Shown here: positions 20,211 to 30,654 of the stretch, piece after piece | Numbering within the stretch: position 1 is the first letter of the stretch | How the letters are laid out: the number at the start of each line of letters is the position of its first letter | Source: Campanula takesimana | Taxonomy: Eukaryota; Streptophyta; Magnoliopsida; Asterales; Campanulaceae | Direction of reading: 5' to 3' | DNA: 64,000 nucleotides | NCBI GenBank assembly: GCA_026119855.1 | Contig: JAOWBW010000268.1 | Coordinates: forward strand, 83,480-147,479 | Program-made: the position numbers and the translations under genes | The notes under the pieces: model-generated | Told to the model about the DNA's origin: nothing | What the model saw: the letters and a program-made list of their open reading frames with translations, nothing else | Databases searched by the model: none

Positions 20211-21761
20211 TGTTGAGTTTCTAAGTAACATGCGCAGCGGAATTAAGCATTTAAAATTTAATGAAACCCAAATCCCATAGATCCATTCATATGATTAAGT
20301 CAAATACAACAATATGAATACTAGAATACTAACCCTTGATGCCTTTGATTTTGCAACCTTGAATTCGATAGAGACTTGAAAACTTGATCACGATCATAGC
20401 AAGAATCACGAAATTTGAAGATGATAAATTTCACCCTCTAGCGGTATCCACACCACGAAGGAATATCAAGAACACTTGATCTTGGTTGCTAGACCAAAAT
20501 TGTGAAACACGTTTTCATAATTAAACATGAACTATATTGAATATTATTTGTGTATAATTTTGTTCTTCAATCTAGGATCTCTTAGAACAAAATAAACTCT
20601 CTCAAACTCTTTGGAGACTTACACAAACATAGGTAGTGATTTTGGCCAACTTAGGGATGTTTTTATACAAGTTAGACCTATTCCAAATAGGTAACTTGTG
20701 TCTAAACCCGCAAGGAATCTCAGTTAAGAAAGTCCAAAACGTTTCCATAATTTGTTTCCTTTTGGAATTAGGAAACTAGTCCCCGGCAGTAAGTGCGACC
20801 GCCCAAGAACACTTGTGCGGTCGCCCAAGTCATCTGGAACAATATGGTATATTTGAGCCACACTGTGCGGCCGCCCAAGTCAAAATGTGCGGTCGCACAC
20901 TTGCTCTGGAACACCCTTAAATTTCCAAAATCCCTTAATGGTCCTTCGACCCAATATTCCAATATAGTCCTTTTGGGATTCGTTCTATTGTGTGTGACCC
21001 TCTAGGATCATACTAAGTTGGCAATGGGTTCAAACATGAAACCATAAGATATGATTAGGTTCTAGCAAACCGTCATACCTACCCAAATAGTATAACTAGA
21101 TACAAGTTCGCATTCCTTTAGAACATGTCACAATCCCTTTGTCCACGATGTCATTGAACACAAGTCATGGTCAATAAGTCAACTTGTATTGTTCAATACT
21201 TTCTCGATTCCGAATATGTTGATAATCCAAATGACATTGATCCAATCAATTCATTTGAGTTTGGCCAAACATTTCATCAACATCATTCCTTCGAGGGGCC
21301 GAAGCTTGACATCTCTCCGAAGAGGGACAAATCCATTTAGCTTATTATTCTTCCCCCACGTGAATCCAATCATGCCAATCATACCCTTTATAACTACCGT
21401 GTTAAGGCAGTGTTTGAATATGTCAAACATAATCTTCATCAAGTGGAAGACTATAATAACTTCATGTATAAGGATTCAAATGACATAACTAATATGAGAT
21501 TTATATATGACATAGACCATGACATAAATCTCATACCGCGGGTCATGTCCAGTACCTTGTTCCAAACAAGTACCCATAAATCTAACATGATCATCCCATG
21601 ATCATTTAGACTTTATACTAGTGCTTAACAAGCTCTAGGGATGGAGATTATTATAAGAAAACAGGAGCCATAATAATAATCTTATTATCTCTTTATCGTT
21701 ATGAATAAAATGATAACTTATACAACGTTTAACAAACGTGCCTAGGGCACCAACACCAACA
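20211..21761 (-). repeat. Copia 5' LTR
   Basis: 1551 bp. On the plus strand it runs from TGTTGAGTTTC to ..CACCAACA, bounded by the primer site on the left and by B-family LTR sequence on the right. Confidence 0.88.
20660..20899 (-). promoter_or_regulatory. Copia LTR promoter: TATA plus four GC words (22-50-22)
   Basis: TATAAAAA on the minus strand at 20667-20660. Upstream words start (plus coordinates) at 20793 (GTGCGACCGCCCAA), 20815 (GTGCGGTCGCCCAA), 20865 (GTGCGGCCGCCCAA) and 20887 (GTGCGGTCGCACA). Confidence 0.65.
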
Positions 21762-21983
21762 TCTCCTACATTCCAAACTCTATTTTAAACCCCTTTTTAT
21801 GATTTAAAGAAGAAGAAGAAGAACGTTTATCATTCATGTAGATTTTGATCAAATTTGGCTATTATCAATATGTTTTTCGTATGTTCCTCAAAACATAGGT
21901 GGAGACTCTAAAAACAAGTTAGACATCCTAGGACGACTCGCGCGCTCTAGCCTCGAGCCGTGGGCTCCCCCGGGGTATCTACA
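21762..21983 (+). repeat. LTR fragment of the B family, plus orientation
   Basis: Ends GGGGTATCTACA and is the reverse complement of the end of the B LTR (26720-27055). It is followed by the interior of F, not by a primer site, so it is probably the 3' LTR of a second B-type element lying to the left. Confidence 0.75.
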
Positions 21984-22112
21984 CCTAGGGTCCCTCCACC
22001 TATACCTAACCAAGGACCGAGTCATCTCCCCTTACTTTTAGACCTCTACGGTCTGGTTTTCAAAATCACTGACCTCTGCGGTCACTCTCTCACTTGTTTT
22101 ACCTAAAACGAA

Positions 22113-22172
22113 CTACGGTGACCTGAGCCTCTCATTGTGTGGGACCTCTCCCGCGTGGTAAGGGGAACGTAG
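22113..22172 (+). other. CTACG/CGTAG module of F
   Basis: CTACG 22113-22117 with CGTAG 22168-22172; CCTCT 22128-22132 with AGGGG 22161-22165; and a further GGGA/TCCC stem inside. Confidence 0.6.
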
Positions 22173-22348
22173 GCAGCTACCGGCCCGGTCAAACTTTTAG
22201 TCTTTTCATTCAAAGAACATTTCAAAAATATGGAGATCAAGTCGTTTTATAAAAAAATGATTTTATAAACAATGCCTTGTCATTAACTATAAGTCTAATT
22301 TAATTCAAATACATAACTTCTCCACCAATTACTACATAATCCTGCATC

Positions 22349-23038
22349 ATGTCTACCGAGGGGATTATCACAGTCATAACCGAAGCTGCCACCCAAAGTC
22401 TCGAGACAACTCTCCATCCCAACACCATCCTCAACAAACAAGTGGCCCACTATGAGACTATCCTTAATGAGCAAGCAACCGTCTTCCGAACCGCTCTCGA
22501 TGAACAAGAAACCTTCTTTGAGACTGTTCTCCTCAAGCAAACAGATCGCTTCCAGAAAGTGATGTACAAAGCCCTAAAGGACACCAAGAAACATCTCCGG
22601 TCTGACATCTATGGCATCTACGAGTACCTTAACCTCACTCTCCCTCATGCTCAGTTTCGATACCCGTACGCTCCTCAAATGTATGCGTCACCACAGACTT
22701 TCCCCATTGGGATGCTTCCTATGGCTACTCATCAACAAGGAATACCGTTCCCTAAACCACCCTCCAAGATGGTTCCTGACAATAAGGACGAACCCGAGTA
22801 TGATGACTTGGGTATGCCATTAGACAAATGCTTCAAAAGTCAAGTTCAAGTTGGCAAGTTATCTCCTATCCTCGACTTCAAACCAATCAATTGAAGACAA
22901 GACTTGGATCCCTCCAAATACTGCAAGTATCACCAATACGTGGAGCATGACACCGAGAACTGCATCCAACTGAAAAAGAAGATCCAAAGCCTCATTGATA
23001 GTGGAGCCATCACCCGCCAAGGGAACAAATGGTCATAG
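22349..23038 (+). pseudogene. Coiled-coil plus zinc-knuckle protein of F
   Basis: Starts at the ATG after CCTGCATC. An N-terminal heptad-like region ('HYETILNEQATVFRTALDE') predicts a coiled coil. Then come a Pro-rich stretch, 'DDLGMPLDKCFKSQVQVGKLSPIL' and, after an in-frame TGA at 22892-22894, the knuckle CKYHQYVEHDTENC (the usual Gly is Glu). There is no capsid, protease or RT. It resembles the C-terminal nucleocapsid-like module of Ogre gag, and a nucleic-acid-binding role is inferred. D has the homologue. Confidence 0.7.
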
Positions 23039-23520
23039 AAGAAGAAGTTACACCGGGGCTACCTCCTAAAAAAATAATAATACAAAAAAAGAGTCTTTCA
23101 GTCTTCATAGGTTCTAGAGAGTCTATTAGTCAAAGTCCACCTCGGACATTAGTCTTTTACTTTTTACTAGCAAAAGTCCACTCCAGACATTAGTTAGATT
23201 GTTAAAGTCCACCTCGGACTAGTGAATTTGAGTCTTTAATAAAAGTGTCTTTATTTCTTTTCACTCTAGACTTGAGACATAATCTTGCATATATACATCA
23301 ACTCTATGAAAACTGTATTAATCTTAATTGACAATTGATTGCTATATCTTTATATGAAGAATTAATCCAAAATATATTTGTTAATGAAGACTCATTAAAA
23401 GGTAAATGGACCCCCACAAACCATCATACATAACTTAACAAAACAATTAGTCTCAAAATAACAAACGCTTTGATCAATCGAATCGTTTTCTTGTTTTTAT
23501 ATACCTTCTCTAAACCTACC
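23039..23520 (+). other. Tail of F with three GTCC/GGAC hairpins
   Basis: GTCCACCTCGGAC at 23135 and 23207, and GTCCACTCCAGAC at 23176. D has two copies (48577 and 48613). The rest is AT-rich and matches D until the breakpoint near 23520. Confidence 0.6.
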
Positions 23521-25357
23521 CCCCTCGTGTATACCCATTGAGGTAAATAGCTTCGTTGTGGTCGGAACCAAACGGTGGAAGGTCCATATCGGCAAAGGTG
23601 ATTACGTTGCCAAAATGAATGTGACCAATCATTGCTGTGAGGTCCTCGGGAGTAGTATCGGGAGAAACTGATGTATCATCGAGATTGCGGATGACAAGAT
23701 CTCGGTGTTTCTTTGAGGATGCAATGAGGTCCCAAATAGAGATGTTGGCTTGAGTTTTCTTGAGTTGGACAAGTAGAGGGTCTTCGGAAGTGTTGTGAGC
23801 TTGCGGCCTTTGAGAAGAGGAGCTCGGTGCGGAAGTGGAAGGGTTGCTTGCTATGACTCGACCGGATCGAGTTAGCATGTTGACGTTCCCATCTTGCTTC
23901 TTTTTCCTATTCTCTAGTACTTCCCTCATTACCTCATCGTAAGTCACTACATAACAAGAATTGTCAAGTTTATTCATAACATTGGGGCCCCCATTCACAA
24001 TTGGGATTGAATGGGTGGTCCCCTCAAATTCTCCTATCTCTATTACATTGACATGCTCGTCATTAGTAACTACAAATTCTTTCTTATCTATGAGATCTTG
24101 GATGACATTGCGGAGAATGAAGCATTCCTCGGTGGTGTGGCCACTATATTGGTGGTAGCCACAATATTTGTGGTGAGCATGATTGGAGTTGATCGTCTTG
24201 GGTTGGTACCCTTGCACGGGTGTAATTTGACCCTTTGCCTTGAGGACCTCGAACACTTCGGTTTGAGTCATGCCTTAGAGAGGCGTGTAGACACGGTCAC
24301 TTCGGGGCCTTTTCCCTTGAGGTGGAGGAACCTTTTTGTAATTCCCCTTGTCAATAGTGACGGCGTTGACCGAGGCCTCCTTTGTGGAGTTGGAAGCGGC
24401 CTTGTAGCGGTAAGAAGGAGTGGTCTTCTTAATCTCCTTGAGCAAGTCATCCATGCGTACCCCCGCCTCATACATTTGGGAGAAGTCGGAGTAGCAAGCC
24501 CCACTTAGGTGAGTGCGGAGATCGATCTTGAGACACTTGAGAAATATGTCCATTTGCTCTTTTGTGTTCGGCCTCTCAACAATTTCAGAGAGTTTGTCAT
24601 TCCATCTCCTTGTAAAGTCGATGAAGGACTCATTGTCTCGTTGAGTAGTGTTCTCTAGCTCTTTCCTTGTGGGCCGGTGAGTGGTGTTGCCTTGGTATTG
24701 GCTCTTGAAGGCAAGCATGGCGGAGTCCCAATCAAGACGGACAGTGAGCGGGAGAGTAGCATACCAATCTTTTGCCGCCCCCTCGAGAGTGAGAGGAAAG
24801 CATTGAGCCATCACCTTGGTGGAGACCTTCTTTGGAACCATTGCCCAAATATAAGTCTCAATGTGAGCCATAGGACAAGAGTTGCCCTTGAATTTGCTTA
24901 TGTCGGGCATCTTGAACTTATCGGGAAGAGCGGCCATAGTACTCATGAGGATGGATGATTGATAAAGGCTTGTGTCGGAGCCTTTCCCCATGTTGAGCCC
25001 ATTGAACTTTTGGTCGATGTAGGACATGATAGAATCCACCATTTTGGGCTCATTGTTCTCGGAACTTGGTTCCCCCATTTTCTTGGTGCGGGTGTTGACA
25101 TAAGGACTCTTGAACAAACCCTCGGTCCATTCGGATTCATCATCATTGTTCTTGTTCTTTCCCTTGGCAAGGTTGGTGAGATTTTCTTTCATTAGCTCCA
25201 TTTCGGCCTCATGGGCCTCCCTTTGGCTGTCGAGGTGGGATTGCCAAATGTCGTCTTTGCTTTGTGCCTCCTTGTTAAGGGTGGAAACTTGTTCTTGGAG
25301 GAGTTGGACCATGGTTGAGAGCTGTTCGAGAGACATGGTGTTGCTGCTGCCGGTCAT
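23521..25357 (-). pseudogene. gag: gag and pre-protease region of B, one in-frame stop
   Basis: The likely start is the ATG at 25357 (MTGSSNTMSLEQ). A coiled coil follows, then the gag domain ('GAAKDWYATLPLTVRLDW', 'FTRRWNDKLSEI'), a basic stretch, an in-frame TAA at 24277-24275, and in the same frame the knuckle CGYHQYSGHTTEEC and the pre-protease block 'LVQLKKTQANISIWDL'. The text leaves the family just after 'DHNEAIYL', before the DNG active site. It is better preserved than gag of A or H: only one stop over about 610 codons. Confidence 0.82.
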
Positions 25358-26700
25358 GGTTGATGTTGGAGCTGTTGGAGTGATCTCTTCACGGACTAAC
25401 CGATTTGCTGAATCCCGGTAGACTCTGTAAGTACCAATTGAACCTATATTGCAGAAGAGGCCCTTGTCAGTCTTGAGTAACACTTGCGGTCCATGAAGAG
25501 GCTTAGAACACACAGTTGGGCACACGACTCGAACCACATAAGAAAAGACTCTTTTTTTTTATTATTTTATAAGTCGGAGGGAATGAATCCCTTTTGGGGT
25601 TTCTAAGAAAATAATGGAATCGTCACACTAGTATATAGACCATCTCGCGGTCCCATATACTCATCGGATTCCATCGCGCTTGTGAATCCTACATGTATCG
25701 GGATTAAACTAAATTAATGTAGTAAAGCATACATGCGGGGACGGATTTTTATTTTCGTCCAAAATAACCACTTTTGGGGACGGATTTTTATTGCGTCCAT
25801 TTCAACAAGTTGGCATGTATGATTTGAAGACATTAGTTTAGGGAAATCTCGGTACATGGAAACCGACTTGAGTCACGGAGTGTTAGACCCTAACTAGAAT
25901 TTGTGTGGTTTGTGCTCGGCTTGAATATGAGGCTCAAAGGTCACCCCCGGCATGTAGTCTTGAACTACGCCACGGGCTGAGGTTTACCGCTTCGAAAGAG
26001 CCAAGGTCTGGTGGAGCTTGAAACTTTCTAGGACGGGCCTCGACGGGTTTGGGGTTGGACTTGTGCGACTCGATAGTGAGCAGTTCATAGGAATATGTGC
26101 ATGTAGTGTGAGGTCTAACAAGTGACAAAATTATTATTTTTTTTTTATATTTTTTTTTTTTTTTTGAAAATAAATAAAAACACACAAAACACATAAGCAC
26201 ATAAAATTACAACTCCCGAATCACCCGTGTGACCGGTAAATAAAACACAAAATTAAAACAGTCCGAGGGTTCAATTTTGTTCTGATGCAGGCAACTGTGC
26301 CCACACCCCACTGTTCTGCTCAGTCACTGAAACCTGTTTCTGTTCTGGAAACCAACCCAGAAGCGTGCGCCTCTGAGTTCTGATGTGGGACGCGCGCGCA
26401 TGGCGAAATGCGTATGGGAGGCGCGCGCTTCTGGGGCGAACCTGTCAAAATGTCAGACTTTGGACTCAGGGGATTGCCCTGGTCCCATGTTCATATTGTA
26501 ACCCCTGCATAAGTGATTAGTGCAGAATAACAGAAGAAGAAGATGAAGAACATGAAGAAGTGGGCGATTCTGGTTCTTGATGCGGGATGCGCGCGCCTTA
26601 GGCTTAGAAGGCCAGACGCGCGCGCCTCCCCCATCAGGAAACAGAATGCCCAGAAAAGATGTAGATTTCGATCAGAATGCAAGTTTAACCCTCAATTAAC
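25358..26700 (-). other. Leader of B, no clear gene
   Basis: Contains two hairpins GGACG/CGTCC around 25739-25797, a T-rich run at 26130-26166 and two GC-word groups (26361-26430 and 26587-26627). The frame upstream of the gag ATG stays open to about 25537 but shows no recognised domain. Confidence 0.5.
26361..26632. promoter_or_regulatory. GC words in the B leader, 29-bp step
   Basis: Related words (AGGCGCGCGC type) start at 26361, 26390 and 26419, and again at 26587 and 26616; each step is exactly 29 bp. The LTR of B has the same word and step. Confidence 0.65.
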
Positions 26701-26718
26701 TCCCCAGCAGAGTCGCCA
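26701..26718 (-). other. Primer-binding site of B
   Basis: Reverse reading TGGCGACTCTGCTGGGGA, identical to D and H, one base from the LTR end. Confidence 0.9.
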
Positions 26719-26719
26719 C

Positions 26720-27692
26720 TATAGATACCCCGGGGGAACCACGGCCTTAGGCTCGAGCGCGCGTGATCGTTATCCTAGGATGTCTAACTTGTTTTTAGAG
26801 TCGCCACCTATGTTTTGAGGAACATAAGAAAAACCTATTGATTGTAGCCTAAGTTTGATTACGAAAACAGAGATTCCTTGTTTTGAGGTTCGGGGGTTAG
26901 ATTACGAGATGGGAAGTACCGAAACACCCATCTTGCCCAACTAAAGTTGGTCTTGCTTGATCAAAATCTACATGAATGAAAATTTTCTTCTTCTTCTTCT
27001 TTAAGTCATGAAAAGGGGGTTTAAAATAGAGTTTGGAATGTAGGAGATAACTCCTTAACCAACCTCAATGAGATGAGGTGATCATTAGAGTCATGTCCCA
27101 AAATGATTTGGGTGCTTCCACATTTGATTAAAGTAAAAAGAGGGAGGAGATGAAGTAGAAAAGGAAGGAAAAGATGGACTTTTACCTACAATTTGAAGAC
27201 CTTCAAATATTTCTTGATGAAATCCTTGGAGAACCTTTAGAAAGTGATTTTGGTATAGTTTTTGTAAGTTCAATTTTCGGGTCCTTGAAAATGGAGGTAA
27301 AGAGAGGTTTTTATAGGTGAAAGAGGGGTGTTTTTGGTGCCAAAACTCAGTCACCAAGAAATCCTTCCCGGGCAAAATCCTGTAAATTGAGCAAGGGAGG
27401 GAATCCTGGCCAGAAATCTGTAACTGACGCCCAGAGGCGCGCGCTTCCTGCTTTGGGGGCGGGAGGCGCGCGCGCCTGGCTCCTAGTGTCGGAGGCGCGC
27501 GACTCAGAGAAGGCAATTTTGACAGAATGGACTAGAAAGTCCGCCCTGTCATTCAGTTTAGTCCCTGGACTTAACGAAGTCAGTCAGGAACTTAACGGAA
27601 GTGACAGATACTAACGAGAAACACTTAGAATGGGGAGAAACACAAAATCAAATGTGCAATCGGGGTGAGCGGTCCAAGGCGGGGTGTCTACA
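26720..27692 (-). repeat. 5' LTR of B
   Basis: 973 bp. On the minus strand it starts TGTAGACACC and ends TATCTATA; the final CA has become TA. The fragment at 21762-21983 keeps TATCTACA. Confidence 0.85.
27308..27504 (-). promoter_or_regulatory. LTR promoter of B: TATA plus three GC words (29-29)
   Basis: TATAAAAA on the minus strand at 27315-27308. Words AGGCGCGCGC (with variants) start at 27435, 27464 and 27493, upstream in the sense of the element. The middle word contains the palindrome AGGCGCGCGCGCCT. Confidence 0.65.
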
Positions 27693-28500
27693 GACCTAAG
27701 AGGTCGAAGGCGGATAAGGTTGACCTGAGGGGTCAAAGGTTGACCTAAGGTGTCAAAGGCGGATGAGGTTGACCTATGGGGTCAAAGGTTGACCTAGGAG
27801 GTCGAAGGCGATAGGGTTGACCAAGGGGGTCAAGGGTTGACCTAGGAGAATGAGGTTGACCTAGGGGGTCAAAGTTTGACCTAAGAGGTCAAAGATGATT
27901 AAGTTGACCTAGGGGGTCAAAGGTTGACCTAAGAGGTCGAAGGCCGATGAGGTTGACCTAGGGGGTCAAGGGTAGACCTAAGAGGTCAAAGATGATAAAT
28001 TTGACCTAGGGGTTAAAGGTGATAAGGTTGTCCTAGGAGGTCAAGGGTTGACCTAAGAGGTCGAAGGGTTGACCTAAGAGGTCAAAGGCGGATGAGGTTG
28101 ACCTATGGGGTCAAAGGTTGACCTAAGAGGTCAAAGGCGGATGAGGTTGACCTAGGAGGTCAAGGGTTGACCTAAGGGGTCTGAGGTGATAAGGTTGACC
28201 TAGGTGGTCAAGGGTTGACCTAAGAGGTCGGAGGTTGATAAAGTTGACCTAGGGGGTCAAAGGTGATAAGGTTGACCTAGGAGGTCAAGGGTTGACCTAA
28301 GAGGTCGGAGGCGGATAAAGTTGACCTAGGCGGTCAAGGGTAGACCTAAGAGGTGAAAGGCGGATAAGGTTGACCTAAGGGGTCAAAGTTTGACCTAAGA
28401 GGTCAAAGGTAGATAAGGTTGACCTAGGAGGTCAAAGGTTGGGAAGGTTGACCTAGGAGGTCAAAGGTTGACCTTGGAGGTCAAAGGTAGATAAAGTTGT
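27693..28500 (-). repeat. TTGACC/GGTCAA tandem array of E
   Basis: About 29 TTGACC cores alternate with GGTCAA, separated by 3-5 bp (for example TTGACCTAGGAGGTCAA). Each pair is an inverted repeat. D carries the same array on the other strand (46150-47465). Confidence 0.88.
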
Positions 28501-29327
28501 CCTAAGAGGCCAAAGGATGGTGCGATTTTGACCAAAGCGGGTCGAGGTGAAGGGTAGACCCAAATGGATCGCAATGATGGGTAGGTAACCTAGATAGGCC
28601 AAGATGACGAATTTTGATAGATGGCCCAAGGGGTGAGCGATGGACCTTAGAGGTCGCCTAGATGCAATGCACATTTTATTTAACGAAAAGTTTTGCATTT
28701 ATTTACATCCTAAATGGTTGGTCCAAGGAGTGTCCTAATCTCTATGTGTGGGTTGACACGGGTAGGATAAAGGTTCCCACTGCTCGTGGAACGTACACGG
28801 TGGGTGGAGTAGACGAGTGACTCGAAAAGAGTGCGACAGTAGCGCACAAATTCCTGCACATCGAATACTCCGGGTAATGGGGACCTGTGCACTGCTGACA
28901 CGGACTAGTGGTAGTGTGTGGCAAGAAACTAATTCTTTTTAGGGAGAAAAGAGAGAAGTTTTTGAATGCTTGAATGATGCAATGCAATGCAAGAGAGAGA
29001 GAAGAGGGAGAGGATAAGAATGTACAAGGGAGCATAGCAAAGTCTCGTTTGACCTTAGTACTATAGGGAAAGTACAAAAAATACATGTATTGAAAAAATA
29101 CAAGGTATACATATTAACATGGCAAAAATACAAGGTGCATGTGCAAACCTGGCAAAGTGTGAGGTACATGTGTAAACATGGCAAAGTGTGAGGTGCATGT
29201 GTAAACATGGAAAAGTGTGAGGTGTATGTGTAAACATGGCAAAGTGTGAGGTGCATGTGCAAACATGGCAAACATCATGATTTAAACGAAAGTTAGACCC
29301 ACTAAGTTTGAAAAAGTTTCAAAGCAG
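28501..29327 (-). other. Leader of E with CATG-type array
   Basis: Matches the D leader (45170-46140) in reverse. About 29100-29275 holds six or so copies of the CATGTGTAAACATG hairpin. A CACCGTG..GTGGGAAC stem-loop lies near 28780-28810. No gene. Confidence 0.65.
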
Positions 29328-29345
29328 TCCCCAGCAGAGTCGCCA
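29328..29345 (-). other. Primer-binding site of E
   Basis: Reverse reading TGGCGACTCTGCTGGGGA, one base from the LTR. Confidence 0.9.
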
Positions 29346-29346
29346 C

Positions 29347-30654
29347 TGTGAATACGCGTGTTTGAATTTGGGATATTCATAGCAACATTAAAATTATGAG
29401 AGTCGCCACGCCGTTTTAATTATAGCCAAAACTCTGAGAAAAAGCATGTTTAATGGGTTCGGGGGTCAAATTACAACAAGAGAAGAATATTCACGTTATC
29501 ACTCCTATTGCCCGAATTGATCGGTCTTTCTATCATGATGAATGTGTTAGTAGTGTGTTAGTGATTTAGACCGGATCCAAAGATTGCCTACGTTCCTCTC
29601 AATGTGAGAAGCTCAGGTCAGCGTAGTTCGCACATAATTAGAATGTGGAGAGAGAATAGGGATCATGCATAATGAAGAGGGAGGATAAAGAAACATGCAG
29701 GATGATCACAATGACTATGCCATCAATGAGATCTCAATGAACATTCATCACATTCATCATGGGAGGATTATTGATCATGGAAGTAATTACCTAAAGTTTA
29801 GGGTTTAGAAATAGTTCCTAGATCATCCTTGGGTTGATGAACCCTAGATCATCATCGGCTATGAAATAACATGCAAACATGAAGATCGCAACCCTAAATA
29901 TAGCATAAATAAGGTTTTAATCTATGAACACGATGAACATATGAAGGACATATTATGAACATATGATGAACATGCAAAGCATATGAAGAAACTATGAATA
30001 AACATACAAGAACATGAATATTATGAAGAACACATAAATAAACATATTAAGAATATAAATATCAAAGATCTACATTAAAAATAATGCAAGAACATGAAGA
30101 AAAAGTTAGAAAACTTACCTTTGTTGGTAAGAAATAACCTTGGATCTTCTTGGGATTCTTGAGAGTGTTTTTGGAGAGTTTTAGAGAGGTTTTGAGTTAG
30201 GAACTCGTAGGATGATAATTGATACCCTTTTTGAGGAGGGGAGGACTCCTATATATAGTTTTTGTGAGTAGGGAAAACATGGCCGCATGGCCAAGGTTGT
30301 TTCTTGGCGTGGAAATCAAGATTTGGCAAGTTTGGTAACTGGAAAACGCGTCAGAAGCAAAGATGGCCGCGTGGCCAAGGAAAAACATGGCCGCGTGGCC
30401 AAGGTCATTTTTTCCTTGTTCTTCTTTCTCTCGAGTTCGATTTGATATGCGGTGCGTTCCGTAATTCATCCGGAGTCAAAAGTTATGACTGTTTTCGTGC
30501 CGACTGTAATTTAAGTCATTCTAGATATTCCTAAAATAATGGGCTATATTTTGGGAATCCGAGACAAGTCTTTTGCAAGGTTTCTAATCCCTATAAAGTC
30601 CTTGTTTATGTGGGAAAGCCCTAATAAACTCATTTTCAGGATCGGGTACTAACA
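29347..30654 (-). repeat. 5' LTR of E
   Basis: 1308 bp, TGTTAGTACCCG to ..ATTCACA on the minus strand. It is the same family as the LTRs of A, D and H, with D-like 3' wording. Promoter: TATATATA at 30250-30257, and GC words ATGGCCGCATGGCCAA and variants at 30279, 30363 and 30387. Confidence 0.88.

Larger units (their letters stand above)
14949..21761 (-). mobile_element. Degenerate Ty1/copia element, Tork/Angela-like
   Basis: Read on the minus strand: 5' LTR 21761-20211, primer site, long leader, gag, pol remnants and a stub of the 3' LTR (14993-14949) cut by element A. Terminus TGTTGGTG. RNase H and RT wording fits the Tork/Angela group. It lies in an LTR fragment of the B family; the right flank starts TCTCC, and the other target copy is outside the window. 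Confidence 0.88.
21984..23520 (+). mobile_element. Element F: fragment of a small Ogre-like element
   Basis: Collinear with the D interior from about 47480 to 48940: the 'ACCAAGGACCGAGTCATCTCC' block, the CTACG/CGTAG module (22113-22172), the coiled-coil/zinc-knuckle gene, three GTCC/GGAC hairpins, and a tail similar to D. It breaks off at about 23520 against the protease of B. Confidence 0.8.
23521..27692 (-). mobile_element. Element B: truncated Ogre/Tat-type gypsy element
   Basis: On the minus strand: 5' LTR 27692-26720, primer site, GC-rich leader, gag and the protease start, cut at 23520. It inserted into the TTGACC array of E; the right target copy would be GACCT (27693-27697). Its 3' part and 3' LTR are not in the expected place. 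Instead a fragment of the same LTR family lies in opposite orientation at 21762-21983. Confidence 0.82.
27693..30654 (-). mobile_element. Element E: 5' part of an Ogre/D-like element
   Basis: On the minus strand: 5' LTR 30654-29347, primer site, CATG-type hairpin array, leader and TTGACC array, cut at 27693 by B. Collinear with the 5' third of D in opposite orientation. It inserted into exon 3 of the PMD gene; the right target copy would be GTATA (30655-30659). Confidence 0.88.
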
